Below are positions 9,733-18,357 of a stretch of DNA of 64,000 nt, piece after piece. Position 1 is the first letter of the stretch, and each line of letters begins with the position of its first letter. The position numbers were made by a program, and so were the translations under genes. Source of the DNA: CBDCEG01 sp965215775 (GTDB lineage: Bacteria; Pseudomonadota; Gammaproteobacteria; Cardiobacteriales; Ostreibacteriaceae); NCBI GenBank assembly GCA_965215775.1, contig CBDCEG010000015.1, forward strand, positions 1 to 64,000, in the 5' to 3' direction. Below the pieces are notes generated by a model, which searched no databases, was not told where the DNA came from, and worked only from the letters and a program-made list of their open reading frames with translations.

Positions 9733-9858
9733 AGGGTGCAAAACCATACTGTAATTGAGCTTTAGGTATAGTGAGTTATTTTATTAAATTTCACTTAATT
9801 AGATGTAAGAATATGCTACAATAATCACTTGAATATTTAATAATTTTGGAGATATGCT
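9733..9858 (+). repeat. vgrG upstream region, copy 1 (near-identical to 55540-55664)
   Basis: About 125 bp directly upstream of vgrG1 recurs upstream of vgrG2, with differences concentrated in the distal 45 bp. The proximal part, including the promoter candidate and ribosome binding site, is almost unchanged, so both vgrG genes are probably expressed under the same control. Confidence 0.85.
9795..9822 (+). promoter_or_regulatory. Candidate extended -10 promoter of vgrG1
   Basis: TTAATT (9795-9800), a 16-base spacer, then TGC-TACAAT with the hexamer at 9817-9822. The TG dinucleotide makes an extended -10. The same elements occur at 55601-55628 before vgrG2. Confidence 0.45.
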
Positions 9859-11925
9859 TTGATACAAACTGATTATTTTTACGCGTTAAAAGTCAATGCA
9901 GATATACCTGCGTTCCCTATTTTTGAAGTGGTTTCGTTTGATTTGACAGAAAATCTTTCTGAGCCTTTTCGTTTGGAGCTTGATATTTCAAGTTTTAATT
10001 CAAAAGTTGATTTTGCTGAGATTGTTGATAAACCTGCAACTCTTTCATTTTACACAGATAAAGACCGTGAAACACCTGTTAGATTTGTTAATGGAATTGT
10101 AACTTCGTTGCTACAACGCGAATCTGGTTATCGTCGCACCCGTTGGACTATGGTGGTTGAGCCAAGTTTGGTGAGGGCTGATTTACAATCTGATTGTAGA
10201 GTTTTCCAGCAAAAAAACGCACAAGAAATTATTGAAATAATCTTAAAAAAGAACAATATCCAAGGTTCAGAATTTGCTACAGCACAAGAAAAATATAAAA
10301 CGCGTGAATATTGCTTACAATATCGTGAAACCGATTTGAAATTTATTGAACGATTGGCGGCTGAAGAAGGAACTTATTATTATTTTGAGCATTTGAAAGA
10401 TAAACATTTGATTAAATTCTCAAATCATACTGGTTTATCATTAAATGTTGGTGAAGTTGAATATAATTCAAAACCTAGTGGAAATCGTCCAAATCCAGCT
10501 TTTCATCAACTACATTATCAGAAAAAAATCGCAACAACCAACCAAGTTATGCGAGATTATACTTTTACAAATCCTGATTATATTCAAGAACATAACGATT
10601 TTGCACGCAATCAATTTGAAGCCGATCAATATGAGAAATACGATTATCCAGGGCGATACAAACGCGATGCACAAGGCAAGCCGTTTACCAAATTCCGTTT
10701 AGAATACGAACGCAGAGAGTCAGAAATGGCGGTCGCAAAAGGCGATGAGCCAAAAATATTACTTGGAAATCGCATCTCAACCAAAGGTCATCGACGCAAA
10801 GAATTTGACCGAGAATGGTTTGTTATTGGGGTTTCACAACGAGGCGTGCAAAATACTTCACAACAAGAAGAAAACACCGAAGCTGGAAATAGTTATGAAA
10901 ATATTGTCAAATTAATTCCTGCAGAAAACCAATGGCGACCAACTCCACAACACAAGCCAGTTGTTGATGGACCACAAATTGCACATATTGTTGGACCAAA
11001 AAATGAAGAGATTTATTGCGACGAATTCGGCAGAGTAAAAATCCAATTTCCTTGGGATAGATTAGGTAAAAATGATGAACTTAGCTCTTGCTGGGTAAGG
11101 GTTTCACAAGCTTGGGCAGGTGCTAGATTTGGAAATATTGCAATTCCACGAATTGGACACGAAGTTATCGTAAGTTTTTTGGAAGGAGATCCTGATCAGC
11201 CAATAATCACAGGGCGAACTTTTCACGCAAATACTTTGCCAATTTATGATTTACCTTTGCATAAAACTAGAATGTCAATTCAGTCCAAAACCCATAAGGG
11301 CGATGGGTTTAACGAGCTTAGATTTGAAGATGCAACCAACGCTGAAGAGGTTTATATTCATGCAGAAAAAGACCAAAATAATGTTGTAAAAAATAACGAA
11401 ACCACAACGGTTGGCGTAAATAGAACTGAAAATATTGGCGTTGATGAAGAGGTTACGATTGGAAACGACCAAACTTATACAATTGGAAATGATGATAAAT
11501 TAACAGTTGGACACGACCAAAAATTAACAGTTATCAGAAATCAAGAAAATGAAATCCAAAAAGATAAAATTACCAAAATTGGAAATCATAGATGGGACGA
11601 AACTTTTGCAAATCACACTATAAAAACAGGCGGAAATCACGACCAAACAACCAACGGAAAACATAGCCTCAAAGCAGGAACTAGCATAAAAACTATTACC
11701 AAAACGCATACGCTTTCAGCGAGTGAGAAAACTATAATTAAAGGACCTGGCGGAACTATTATTATTGATGATAGTGGAATTCAGTTAAAAGGTGTGGTTA
11801 CTGTAAAGGGTAGTTTTAGCGTGCAAGGAGGAAGTCCAGAGGCTGTTGAGGCTTGGAAAGCTATAGCAAATAAGGGGGAGCCAATATGTTGGGGTTGTTT
11901 ATTAAAGAAAGCAATGGGAGGATAA
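9859..11925 (+). CDS. vgrG: T6SS spike protein VgrG (copy 1)
   Basis: 688 residues starting from TTG at 9859, with TTTTGGAGA just upstream as ribosome binding site; the other copy has the same start. Residues 1-480 are the gp27/gp5-like core (DYFYALKV, YREFTDLKF-like YRETDLKFIERLAAEEG, HIVGPKNEEIYCDEFGRVKIQFPWD). Residues 500-640 are a beta-helical needle built from short repeats such as VGVNRTENIG, VTIGNDQTYTIG and LTVGHDQKL (DUF2345-like). The trimer tips the T6SS tube and carries effectors. The C-terminus is short and ends CWGCLLKKAMGG. Two bases separate it from the DUF4123 gene, so cargo loading by that adaptor is likely. Confidence 0.96.
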   Translation: MIQTDYFYALKVNADIPAFPIFEVVSFDLTENLSEPFRLELDISSFNSKVDFAEIVDKPATLSFYTDKDRETPVRFVNGIVTSLLQRESGYRRTRWTMVVEPSLVRADLQSDCRVFQQKNAQEIIEIILKKNNIQGSEFATAQEKYKTREYCLQYRETDLKFIERLAAEEGTYYYFEHLKDKHLIKFSNHTGLSLNVGEVEYNSKPSGNRPNPAFHQLHYQKKIATTNQVMRDYTFTNPDYIQEHNDFARNQFEADQYEKYDYPGRYKRDAQGKPFTKFRLEYERRESEMAVAKGDEPKILLGNRISTKGHRRKEFDREWFVIGVSQRGVQNTSQQEENTEAGNSYENIVKLIPAENQWRPTPQHKPVVDGPQIAHIVGPKNEEIYCDEFGRVKIQFPWDRLGKNDELSSCWVRVSQAWAGARFGNIAIPRIGHEVIVSFLEGDPDQPIITGRTFHANTLPIYDLPLHKTRMSIQSKTHKGDGFNELRFEDATNAEEVYIHAEKDQNNVVKNNETTTVGVNRTENIGVDEEVTIGNDQTYTIGNDDKLTVGHDQKLTVIRNQENEIQKDKITKIGNHRWDETFANHTIKTGGNHDQTTNGKHSLKAGTSIKTITKTHTLSASEKTIIKGPGGTIIIDDSGIQLKGVVTVKGSFSVQGGSPEAVEAWKAIANKGEPICWGCLLKKAMGG

Positions 11926-11926
11926 T

Positions 11927-12478
11927 ATGATTAAAAAACTATCCGAAATACTAAAGTCTAATTTATTAGATACTGATAATAATTTATTTATGCTATTAGA
12001 TGGATGCAAATATCAAACGCTATGGAGTGATTTACAAAATGGGGTTTTAAAGTATAGGATTTTATTTAAAGAGAAAAAGCTTCAAGAGGAGCTGGAAGAA
12101 GTTGCTCCATATCTTGTTCAACTTAGTTTTGGTAGTGATTATGCTAAGGAAGAGACTGCTGAATTACTTAGTTATTATGGTAATTCAGGGTGTATTTTTC
12201 TTAGTAGTAATTTAAATATTGATAATATTTTACTAGATTTGAGAAATATGTTTTATATTTATACTGCTGAAAAAGATAAGGGTTATTTTAGGTTTTACGA
12301 CCCAGATATTTTAAACGACTTAGTAACACAGGAGAGTAAAATATTTAAAGAGGAGTTATTTAGGAATATTATTTATTATTGGGCAGAGGATACAGATGAT
12401 AAATCAATAATAAATCAATATTCAATGAAAAATAATGATATAAGTAAAATAATTTTAAATTTAAAAGAGGAAATATGA
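11927..12478 (+). CDS. DUF4123-family T6SS effector adaptor/chaperone
   Basis: 183 residues. Features of the DUF4123 (Tap/TEC) family are visible: an early FMLLDGCKY, a central LEEVAPYLVQL, a SGCIFLSS segment and the closing YFRFYDPDILNDL. Such adaptors bind a specific effector and load it onto the VgrG tip. The order vgrG-adaptor-lipoprotein-lipase predicts that the lipase at 13416 is its client. The gene overlaps the next by 4 bases (ATGA). Confidence 0.87.
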   Translation: MIKKLSEILKSNLLDTDNNLFMLLDGCKYQTLWSDLQNGVLKYRILFKEKKLQEELEEVAPYLVQLSFGSDYAKEETAELLSYYGNSGCIFLSSNLNIDNILLDLRNMFYIYTAEKDKGYFRFYDPDILNDLVTQESKIFKEELFRNIIYYWAEDTDDKSIINQYSMKNNDISKIILNLKEEI

Positions 12479-13404
12479 AAAAAATAATATTTGGAGTTTT
12501 ATTATCAGTTTTGTTGGGTTGTGAAAGTGATAATTTATCAAGTTCAAACCGAGCAATAAAACAAGTAAAGCCAACAGTTGCATTAACTCATTCAGAAGAT
12601 TTGTGGATTAGGAGGCATTATGTTGATTTTGAGAAATTCAAACAAGGGCGACCTTGTGGGAAAGTAAGGTTTAACTGTTTGCCAGAAAGTATGGATAAAT
12701 CTTGGCAAAGTGTTCCAACGGCTGATGGAATTGAGGATTTTGAATTTTCTGCCGAGCTTAAAAACAAATACAAACAACTTAGGATAGCTCTTTATAAAGC
12801 TAAGAATAATAAAAAAAACTTTTCAGATCAAACTTCTAAAAAAGCAATTAAAAGTAATCGGGAAAAATTCAGAATATACGAAGAAAAAAGGAAAAACTAC
12901 AATGAAGAAGTTAAGAATTTTTATAAATATATTAAAAACAAACAAAAACAAAGAGGTGGGGAAATGTTAATTACAGATTTAGACAAAAGTTTTTTTAGAA
13001 AAATAGAGAAGCGTAGGTTTTTGGAGGAAATGGAACAGGATTTGGAAAAAGAATTTCCTGGATTTTGGCGTGAAGTTCCTAAAAAAGTCAGGTATAGATG
13101 GATAAGAAGAGCGATGAATAAAGCAAAGAAATTTGGTTATGATCCAGAAAAAAACCAACCAATGGTTGAGCTTTGTGCAAGAATAGGTTTAGATTTTGAT
13201 CTAGATCCTAAGTGGGAATATATTACTAAGTTTGTTAAGCGTAATAGGTTTAATGTTGCTGCAGCATATAACTACATAGATTTTACTATCTTTAAAAAAG
13301 ATTATAAAAGAAATGGAGTTAAATTTACAGACTGGTCACTAGCGAGAGCGCTTCGATCTTTACCAGATCCAGAACGCCCAGTTCCTGGTTTGCATGACCA
13401 ATAA
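12475..13404 (+). CDS. Lipoprotein of unknown family, candidate immunity protein for the Tle1-type effector
   Basis: 309 residues with a lipoprotein signal (MKKIIFGVLLSVLLGC, Cys16). The mature part is rich in Lys, Arg and Glu with a long charged helical segment (about residues 95-200) and no family I recognise. Position between adaptor and lipase, plus lipid anchoring in the periplasm, fits the Tli1 pattern in which a periplasmic lipoprotein neutralises the lipase; this is inference. It could instead be a secreted accessory protein. It lies 11 bp before the lipase gene. Confidence 0.6.
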   Translation: MKKIIFGVLLSVLLGCESDNLSSSNRAIKQVKPTVALTHSEDLWIRRHYVDFEKFKQGRPCGKVRFNCLPESMDKSWQSVPTADGIEDFEFSAELKNKYKQLRIALYKAKNNKKNFSDQTSKKAIKSNREKFRIYEEKRKNYNEEVKNFYKYIKNKQKQRGGEMLITDLDKSFFRKIEKRRFLEEMEQDLEKEFPGFWREVPKKVRYRWIRRAMNKAKKFGYDPEKNQPMVELCARIGLDFDLDPKWEYITKFVKRNRFNVAAAYNYIDFTIFKKDYKRNGVKFTDWSLARALRSLPDPERPVPGLHDQ

Positions 13405-13415
13405 GGAGAATAATT

Positions 13416-15107
13416 ATGCCATGTAAAACACTGCGTATTGGGGTCTTTTTTGATGGGACTGGCAATACTAGAGAGCGAGATAAACCCAAAGGTAGAGAAA
13501 GTAATATTGCAAAACTTTCTGAACTTTATTATGAAGGAGAGTTCAAAGATAAATTAGGATTAACAGTAAAGTCTAAAGCATTTTATATAAATGGGGTTGG
13601 GACTTATGATACCTATTTAGGTAGGTTTTTTAATCTGTGGGAAAGAAAATATGATAAAGGTGGCGGTGGTGGCGGTGCCAAACGAATAAATAAAATGATA
13701 GAGTGGGTTACAGAGTTTTTAGATAAAGATGAGAATCGTTATAGCGATAGTGATGATGATTTGTTTTCAATAAGAGAAATAGATGTATTTGGATTTAGTC
13801 GTGGGTCAGCAACAGCTAGGGATTTTGTTAATACATTTTTTAATGAAGTCTCTACTGAATATCCTCAGTTCAGCGATGTCCGTTTCAATTTTATAGGAAT
13901 ATATGATACGGTTGGAAGCTTTGGTCAGGCTGGAGATGATATTGATATGAAGCCAACTAACCCTGATATTGTTGATGAAACATATTTAAGCCACCCTGAA
14001 AATTTATTAAAAAATATGAAAGATAATTATTATGGAATGAGAGATTATGATTTCAGAAATGGAATAGAATATTTATTAATACATAAAAAATTCTCAAGCT
14101 CTAGTAGCGCAGAGAAATATGCTAAAGATGCGGAATTTGAAGATTATTATACTGATTATGAAATAGAACAAAGAGGCAGCGAGCCAGAAACTAATTATTT
14201 CTTATATGTTTCTAATAAAGATCTTTTTGAACCTTATAATTTCTCACTTTGCTCAAAGTCTGCTAATAAAATAGTTCATATTACAGCTCATGATGAGGTT
14301 AGGAAAAACTTTCCATCAACAAATATAAAAGGTTCTGGTGGTGATGAATATACTTTTATGGGGGTGCATTCAGATATTGGCGGAGGGTATTCTAAGGTGA
14401 AGACTGAAAAGCATGAACTCAAATTTAAAGATATTAAAGAAACTGGGTTAAGTGATAGTGCTTTGAAAGCTCGGGGGCAAGAGTTTGGAGAGAAAAAGTT
14501 GGAAATATTTAGAGCAAATGATAGACTTCTGTCTCCTTTTTGGAAAGTTGAAACAGCAGTTTGGAATGATAAAGTTAAAGTAAAGCTAAAAGCAGAGAGA
14601 AAAATTAACAATAGATTAGCAAATGTTACCCTTCATATACTGTATGAAGAAGCTGTTAAATATGATGTTCCTTTTAGAGTTCCCTTACCAAATGATGATA
14701 ATCATAATATTCCCGATTATTTGGAAAGTTACTATAACTATGCAAAAGAAAGTAAAGCATCTGCTTATAAATACTTGGATAAAGATGATGGTAAATTAAT
14801 TAAAAGAGATTATATTCATCATTCTGCCGTTGACCCGCTTTTTATAGATACTTGCTATATCGGTGATACTCGTATTTTTAGAGATCAAATAAGAAACGAT
14901 AGTGCTGATGGTGAAGGAAATGATACTCGTTATATTAATAGTGAAGGAAAACAAATAGATGGGAGAGTGCTAATTGAGAGAAACAAAAATGCGGAGCTGA
15001 TGGATAATCAAGGTAACTCAAAATATAAAGTTAAGCGAGCTATATATGATAATAAACCAAATGAAGCGGTAATACCTAAAGAAAACAAAGATAAAGATAC
15101 TAAATAA
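13416..15107 (+). CDS. DUF2235 alpha/beta hydrolase, Tle1-type T6SS phospholipase effector
   Basis: 563 residues. The N-terminus RIGVFFDGTGN is the DUF2235 signature. The nucleophile elbow is GFSRG (126-130, Ser128) in VFGFSRGSATARDF, the GxSxG type used by Tle1 lipases. FIGIYDTVGSFG and FMGVHSDIGGGYS supply likely acid and base residues. Secreted into a neighbour, such enzymes hydrolyse membrane phospholipids. A glycine run (KGGGGGGAKR, about 81-90) is a probable flexible loop. No signal peptide is present, as expected for a T6SS cargo. A strong terminator follows. Confidence 0.88.
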   Translation: MPCKTLRIGVFFDGTGNTRERDKPKGRESNIAKLSELYYEGEFKDKLGLTVKSKAFYINGVGTYDTYLGRFFNLWERKYDKGGGGGGAKRINKMIEWVTEFLDKDENRYSDSDDDLFSIREIDVFGFSRGSATARDFVNTFFNEVSTEYPQFSDVRFNFIGIYDTVGSFGQAGDDIDMKPTNPDIVDETYLSHPENLLKNMKDNYYGMRDYDFRNGIEYLLIHKKFSSSSSAEKYAKDAEFEDYYTDYEIEQRGSEPETNYFLYVSNKDLFEPYNFSLCSKSANKIVHITAHDEVRKNFPSTNIKGSGGDEYTFMGVHSDIGGGYSKVKTEKHELKFKDIKETGLSDSALKARGQEFGEKKLEIFRANDRLLSPFWKVETAVWNDKVKVKLKAERKINNRLANVTLHILYEEAVKYDVPFRVPLPNDDNHNIPDYLESYYNYAKESKASAYKYLDKDDGKLIKRDYIHHSAVDPLFIDTCYIGDTRIFRDQIRNDSADGEGNDTRYINSEGKQIDGRVLIERNKNAELMDNQGNSKYKVKRAIYDNKPNEAVIPKENKDKDTK

Positions 15108-15141
15108 TTATTCTTAAGGTTTACTGCTTTGATTTGTAGAA

Positions 15142-15176
15142 AAGGATGGTGGGTCAAAACTCATCATCCTTTTTTT
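15142..15176 (+). terminator. Rho-independent terminator of T6SS island 1
   Basis: A 13-bp stem (AAGGATGGTGGGT against ACTCATCATCCTT, two G-U pairs) with loop CAAA is followed by a T run (15171-15176). It closes the vgrG-adaptor-lipoprotein-lipase operon. Confidence 0.9.
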
Positions 15177-15486
15177 ATTGGTTGCTTCAATGGTTTATTT
15201 TAAATTCTATCTATTTTGATATTTCACAAAACCTAATAAACTAAGCTTTTATTCCTGCGTTATTAGTTGAGCGGTTTTGGCGAAGAATGATGCTTAAATC
15301 TTTTAAGAATTCAATTAACTTTCCAAGCCATCGTGTGAAAAATTAACTGATTTTAAAGATTTATAAAATCTAACAAAGTAAATTAATAAAAAATTAAATT
15401 CAAAAACTAGGTTTAGTATAATTTTGGGAGTAGTATAATAATTGTAAATCATTCAAATATGTTTAATTATTAATGAGGGCAGAAAT
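15177..15486 (+). promoter_or_regulatory. Intergenic region with candidate promoters for the SQR-like gene
   Basis: No reading frame or RNA gene is visible. Two TATAAT boxes (15417-15422 and 15434-15439) lie 45-70 bp before the ATG. The first has TTAAAT 17 bases upstream (15394-15399). AATGAGGG precedes the start codon as ribosome binding site. Confidence 0.35.
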
Positions 15487-16749
15487 ATGAAACAAAAAAG
15501 AGTTTTAGTTTTAGGTTGTAATTTTGCAGGGCTTACGATTTCTCGTTACTTGCACAAAGAGGCTGGAGACAAGCTTAATATAACGGTAATTGATAGGAAG
15601 AATTATATTAATTTCATACCAAACATTCCAATTGAAGTGTTTAATAATCATAATCCAGCTGATACTTTGGAGTTTGAATTTCAGAAATTTTTGAAATCAG
15701 ATGGGACAGAATTTATTCAAGCAGAAGTGAAAAACATTGACCCAGATAGTAAAAAAGTTTATTACACGCCTAATGAAAGAGATGGTTCAGCACAAGAAAC
15801 TATAGAATATGATTATTTGGTTGTTGCTCTTGGTTGTAAACTTGCTTATGACAAAATAGAAGGTTTTGCAGAATTTGGACATACATTTTCAGATACATTC
15901 TATGGAAATGAAGTTAGAAATTACCTGCATAATGAATACAAAGGTGGGCATATTGCAATTGGCTCAGATAGATTTATCCAAGGGCAAAGTCCGAAATTAC
16001 CGAAACTTCCAATAGCACTTGCTGCTTGTGAAGGACCTCCAGTTGAAGTTGCATTTTCTTTAGCCGACTGGCTTCAAGACAACAAAAAAGGTTCTGCCAA
16101 AGATATAACTCTTTTCACTCCAGCAGAAGTTATTGTTGAAGATGCTGGTGAAAAAATACTAAAACAATTGCTGCCAATGGTTGCTGATATGGGTTATGGC
16201 TACAAAAAAGGAACAATTGGAATTAAACGCATTTATAAAGATGGCATTGATTTTAAAGATGGTTCAAGCTTAGATGCTGAGATGAAAATCATTTTTCCAA
16301 ATTGGGAACCGCATGATTTTTTAAAGGGTCAACCATTTACCGATGATCAAGGTTTTGTAATTACTGATTATTATATGAGAAACCCAGATTATCCTGAAAT
16401 TTTTGCAGTTGGTGATGCAGCTTCGGTTACAGTTCCAAAATTAGGCTCACTTGGGCATATGGAATGTGAAATTGCGGCTCAAGTCTTAGCAAATGAGGTT
16501 CTTGGAAATGATGAGAAAGTAGATCCACTTCATCCAATGGTTGTTTGTTTTGGGGATATGGGGAATTACAAAGGATTTTACATTCACACTGATGAGTGGT
16601 GGGGCGGAGATATTAGCATTTTAAAAATGGGCTACACTCCTTATATTTTAAAAATGGGTTTCAAAACGATGTATAAAACACTTGGTGGAAATATACCTAG
16701 TTGGGGAATGCCTGTTTCTGAATTCTTAGGTGATAATACTATTTTGTAA
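15487..16749 (+). CDS. Sulfide:quinone oxidoreductase-like FAD-dependent flavoprotein
   Basis: 420 residues of the two-dinucleotide-binding-domain flavoprotein superfamily: VLVLGCNFAGL (FAD), DYLVVALG, and the second FAD motif FAVGDAAS near residue 306. Cysteines sit at 11, 117, 181 (AACEGPPVEVAF), 327 and 354 (VVCFGDMG). The pair 181/354 occupies the places where SQR and flavocytochrome c sulfide dehydrogenase carry redox-active cysteines. Likely role: oxidising sulfide or a related sulfur species and passing electrons to quinone at the inner membrane face. No signal peptide and no cytochrome partner are nearby, which argues against a canonical FCSD. NADH dehydrogenase type 2 is the main alternative. 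Confidence 0.72.
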   Translation: MKQKRVLVLGCNFAGLTISRYLHKEAGDKLNITVIDRKNYINFIPNIPIEVFNNHNPADTLEFEFQKFLKSDGTEFIQAEVKNIDPDSKKVYYTPNERDGSAQETIEYDYLVVALGCKLAYDKIEGFAEFGHTFSDTFYGNEVRNYLHNEYKGGHIAIGSDRFIQGQSPKLPKLPIALAACEGPPVEVAFSLADWLQDNKKGSAKDITLFTPAEVIVEDAGEKILKQLLPMVADMGYGYKKGTIGIKRIYKDGIDFKDGSSLDAEMKIIFPNWEPHDFLKGQPFTDDQGFVITDYYMRNPDYPEIFAVGDAASVTVPKLGSLGHMECEIAAQVLANEVLGNDEKVDPLHPMVVCFGDMGNYKGFYIHTDEWWGGDISILKMGYTPYILKMGFKTMYKTLGGNIPSWGMPVSEFLGDNTIL

Positions 16750-16772
16750 TTGGCTCTTTATTATTTATTTTT

Positions 16773-16807
16773 AAAAGCTTCTTAACTTATAAGGTTAAGG
16801 AGCTTTT
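16773..16807 (+). terminator. Rho-independent terminator after the SQR-like gene
   Basis: A 14-bp stem (AAAAGCTTCTTAAC against GTTAAGGAGCTTTT, one wobble pair) with a 7-base loop runs into TTTTTT. Confidence 0.88.
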
Positions 16808-16934
16808 TTGCTAATAAGCTAGGAAATAGTTAAGTTAGATATCAAAACAACTAATAGCAACTATCAGTTATTGAAAATGCGTTTAATTAAATATATAATT
16901 GTTTCAAATTTATTAAACAACTTTGGAGAGTGAT

Positions 16935-18218
16935 ATGAATAAAAAGCTAATGGTTTTAACTTCTACAATTTTATTTTCTAGCTGTGGTTTTGCAGCAGGT
17001 TTTCAGTTAAATGAACAAAGTATAACAGGATTAGGGCGTGCTACTGCTGGTGGTTCTTTGGCTGGAGATGATTTGTCTTCGGCGTTTTATAATCCTGCTG
17101 AGATGTTTTATATTAATACTGATGAGAAATTTCAAGCTGGATTTGCGTATATTTCTGCAACTGGTAAATTCAAAACCAAATCAAGTAACAAAGCATTAAT
17201 AACACCAGTTGGATTAATTCCAGTTGGCTCAAGCTCTGGCAAAACAAATATAAAAGAAGAAACAATTATTCCACATACATATTTTGTAACTGATATTAAT
17301 GATAGCTTTAAATTTGGTTTATCAATAGCCGCACCTTTTGGACTAGCAACAAGATATAATAAAAACTGGACTGGGCGTTATCATGCAATTGATTCTGAGG
17401 TAAAAGTTATAGATTTTAATCCTTCAGTTGCTTATAAAGTTAATGACAAATTTAGTGTTGGTTTAGGTTTAAGTGCTCAAAAAATAAGTGCAACTTTGAG
17501 CCAAGCAATTTATACAGGAACTCCCAAAGATGGCTTTGCTGAAGTAACTGGAAGTGATACTAGCTTGGGTTATAATTTAGGATTAGCTTATTCGTTGAAT
17601 GATAGCACTAGATTTAGTTTATCTTATCGTTCAAAAGTTGCTCATACGCTAGATGGTAAAAGAAAGCTTAAAAATGTAGGTGCAAAATCTGGAAAAGTTG
17701 ATGCCAAAGCTAAAATAACTCTTCCTGAAACAGTTTCACTTTCAGCGTTTAAACAAATAAATGATAAGTTTGATGTTATGGCTTCAGTCCGCTGGACAAA
17801 TTGGAGTAGATTTGATGAACTAAGAGTTTCTTATGGCGATGGTAGTCCTGATAGTGTAACGGATGAAAGTTGGAATGATAGCTGGTCAGTTTCACTTGGT
17901 GGAGATTATCACTTATCAGAAAAACTAACCTTAAGAGGTGGAATTGCTTATGACCAAACTCCAATACCTAATGCAAAGCATACAACCCCAAGAATTCCAG
18001 ACGGCGATAGAGTTTGGTTATCGGCAGGTCTAACTTACAAACCTAGTAAAAATGTAAGTGTTGATTTTGGCTATACTCACCTGTTTATAGACTCTGGAGA
18101 TGTTGATAATACTGTCCCAATTGCAAGAACTCCAAATGGAATACTTATTGATTCTTTACGAGGAACAACCTCTGCTGATGCTGATTTAATTGGTATTCAA
18201 GTGAAAATTGGTTTTTAG
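16935..18218 (+). CDS. FadL/TodX-family outer membrane transport porin
   Basis: 427 residues from ATG at 16935. An in-frame TTG at 16923 exists, but GGAGAG (16925-16930) is well placed for the ATG. A signal peptide ends about CGFAA|GFQLNEQS. GFQLNEQSITGLGRATAGGS and AFYNPAEMF are the FadL hatch and N-terminal signatures; the rest is amphipathic beta strands ending with the outer membrane C-terminal signature IQVKIGF. FadL proteins import long-chain fatty acids or other hydrophobic compounds; the substrate cannot be read here. It is single-gene, and the LRR array begins about 50 bp downstream. Confidence 0.92.
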   Translation: MNKKLMVLTSTILFSSCGFAAGFQLNEQSITGLGRATAGGSLAGDDLSSAFYNPAEMFYINTDEKFQAGFAYISATGKFKTKSSNKALITPVGLIPVGSSSGKTNIKEETIIPHTYFVTDINDSFKFGLSIAAPFGLATRYNKNWTGRYHAIDSEVKVIDFNPSVAYKVNDKFSVGLGLSAQKISATLSQAIYTGTPKDGFAEVTGSDTSLGYNLGLAYSLNDSTRFSLSYRSKVAHTLDGKRKLKNVGAKSGKVDAKAKITLPETVSLSAFKQINDKFDVMASVRWTNWSRFDELRVSYGDGSPDSVTDESWNDSWSVSLGGDYHLSEKLTLRGGIAYDQTPIPNAKHTTPRIPDGDRVWLSAGLTYKPSKNVSVDFGYTHLFIDSGDVDNTVPIARTPNGILIDSLRGTTSADADLIGIQVKIGF

Positions 18219-18264
18219 TTAATTGTTTGATAATTGATATTTAACTATGAAGTTATGAATTTAT

Positions 18265-18357
18265 AAAAGAAATAGAAGTTTTAAAACAAAAATTTCCTAA
18301 TTTAAATGTAGAATTACCATAAATAACCAAATAACTAACTAAAAAGGAAATAAAACT
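18265..18357 (+). repeat. Headless LRR gene tail at the left border of the array
   Basis: 18265-18322 encodes the shared LRR C-terminal cap (KEIEVLKQK...NLNVELP and a stop). It is followed by the same spacer that separates all array genes, ending AAAAAGGAAATAAAACT before the next ATG. No LRR repeats or start precede it: FadL ends at 18218. It is the 3' end of an LRR gene lost by deletion or recombination. Confidence 0.9.

Noticed and set aside
9651..9775. Inverted repeat CTCACTATA/TATAGTGAG around the aroK-vgrG1 gap as mobile element ends
   Set aside because: Only 9 bp, about 106 bp apart, with no transposase or target duplication; the vgrG2 copy does not preserve it.
16923..16934. TTG start four codons upstream for the FadL-type gene
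   Set aside because: The TTG overlaps the GGAGAG ribosome binding site of the ATG at 16935, which also gives a standard signal peptide.
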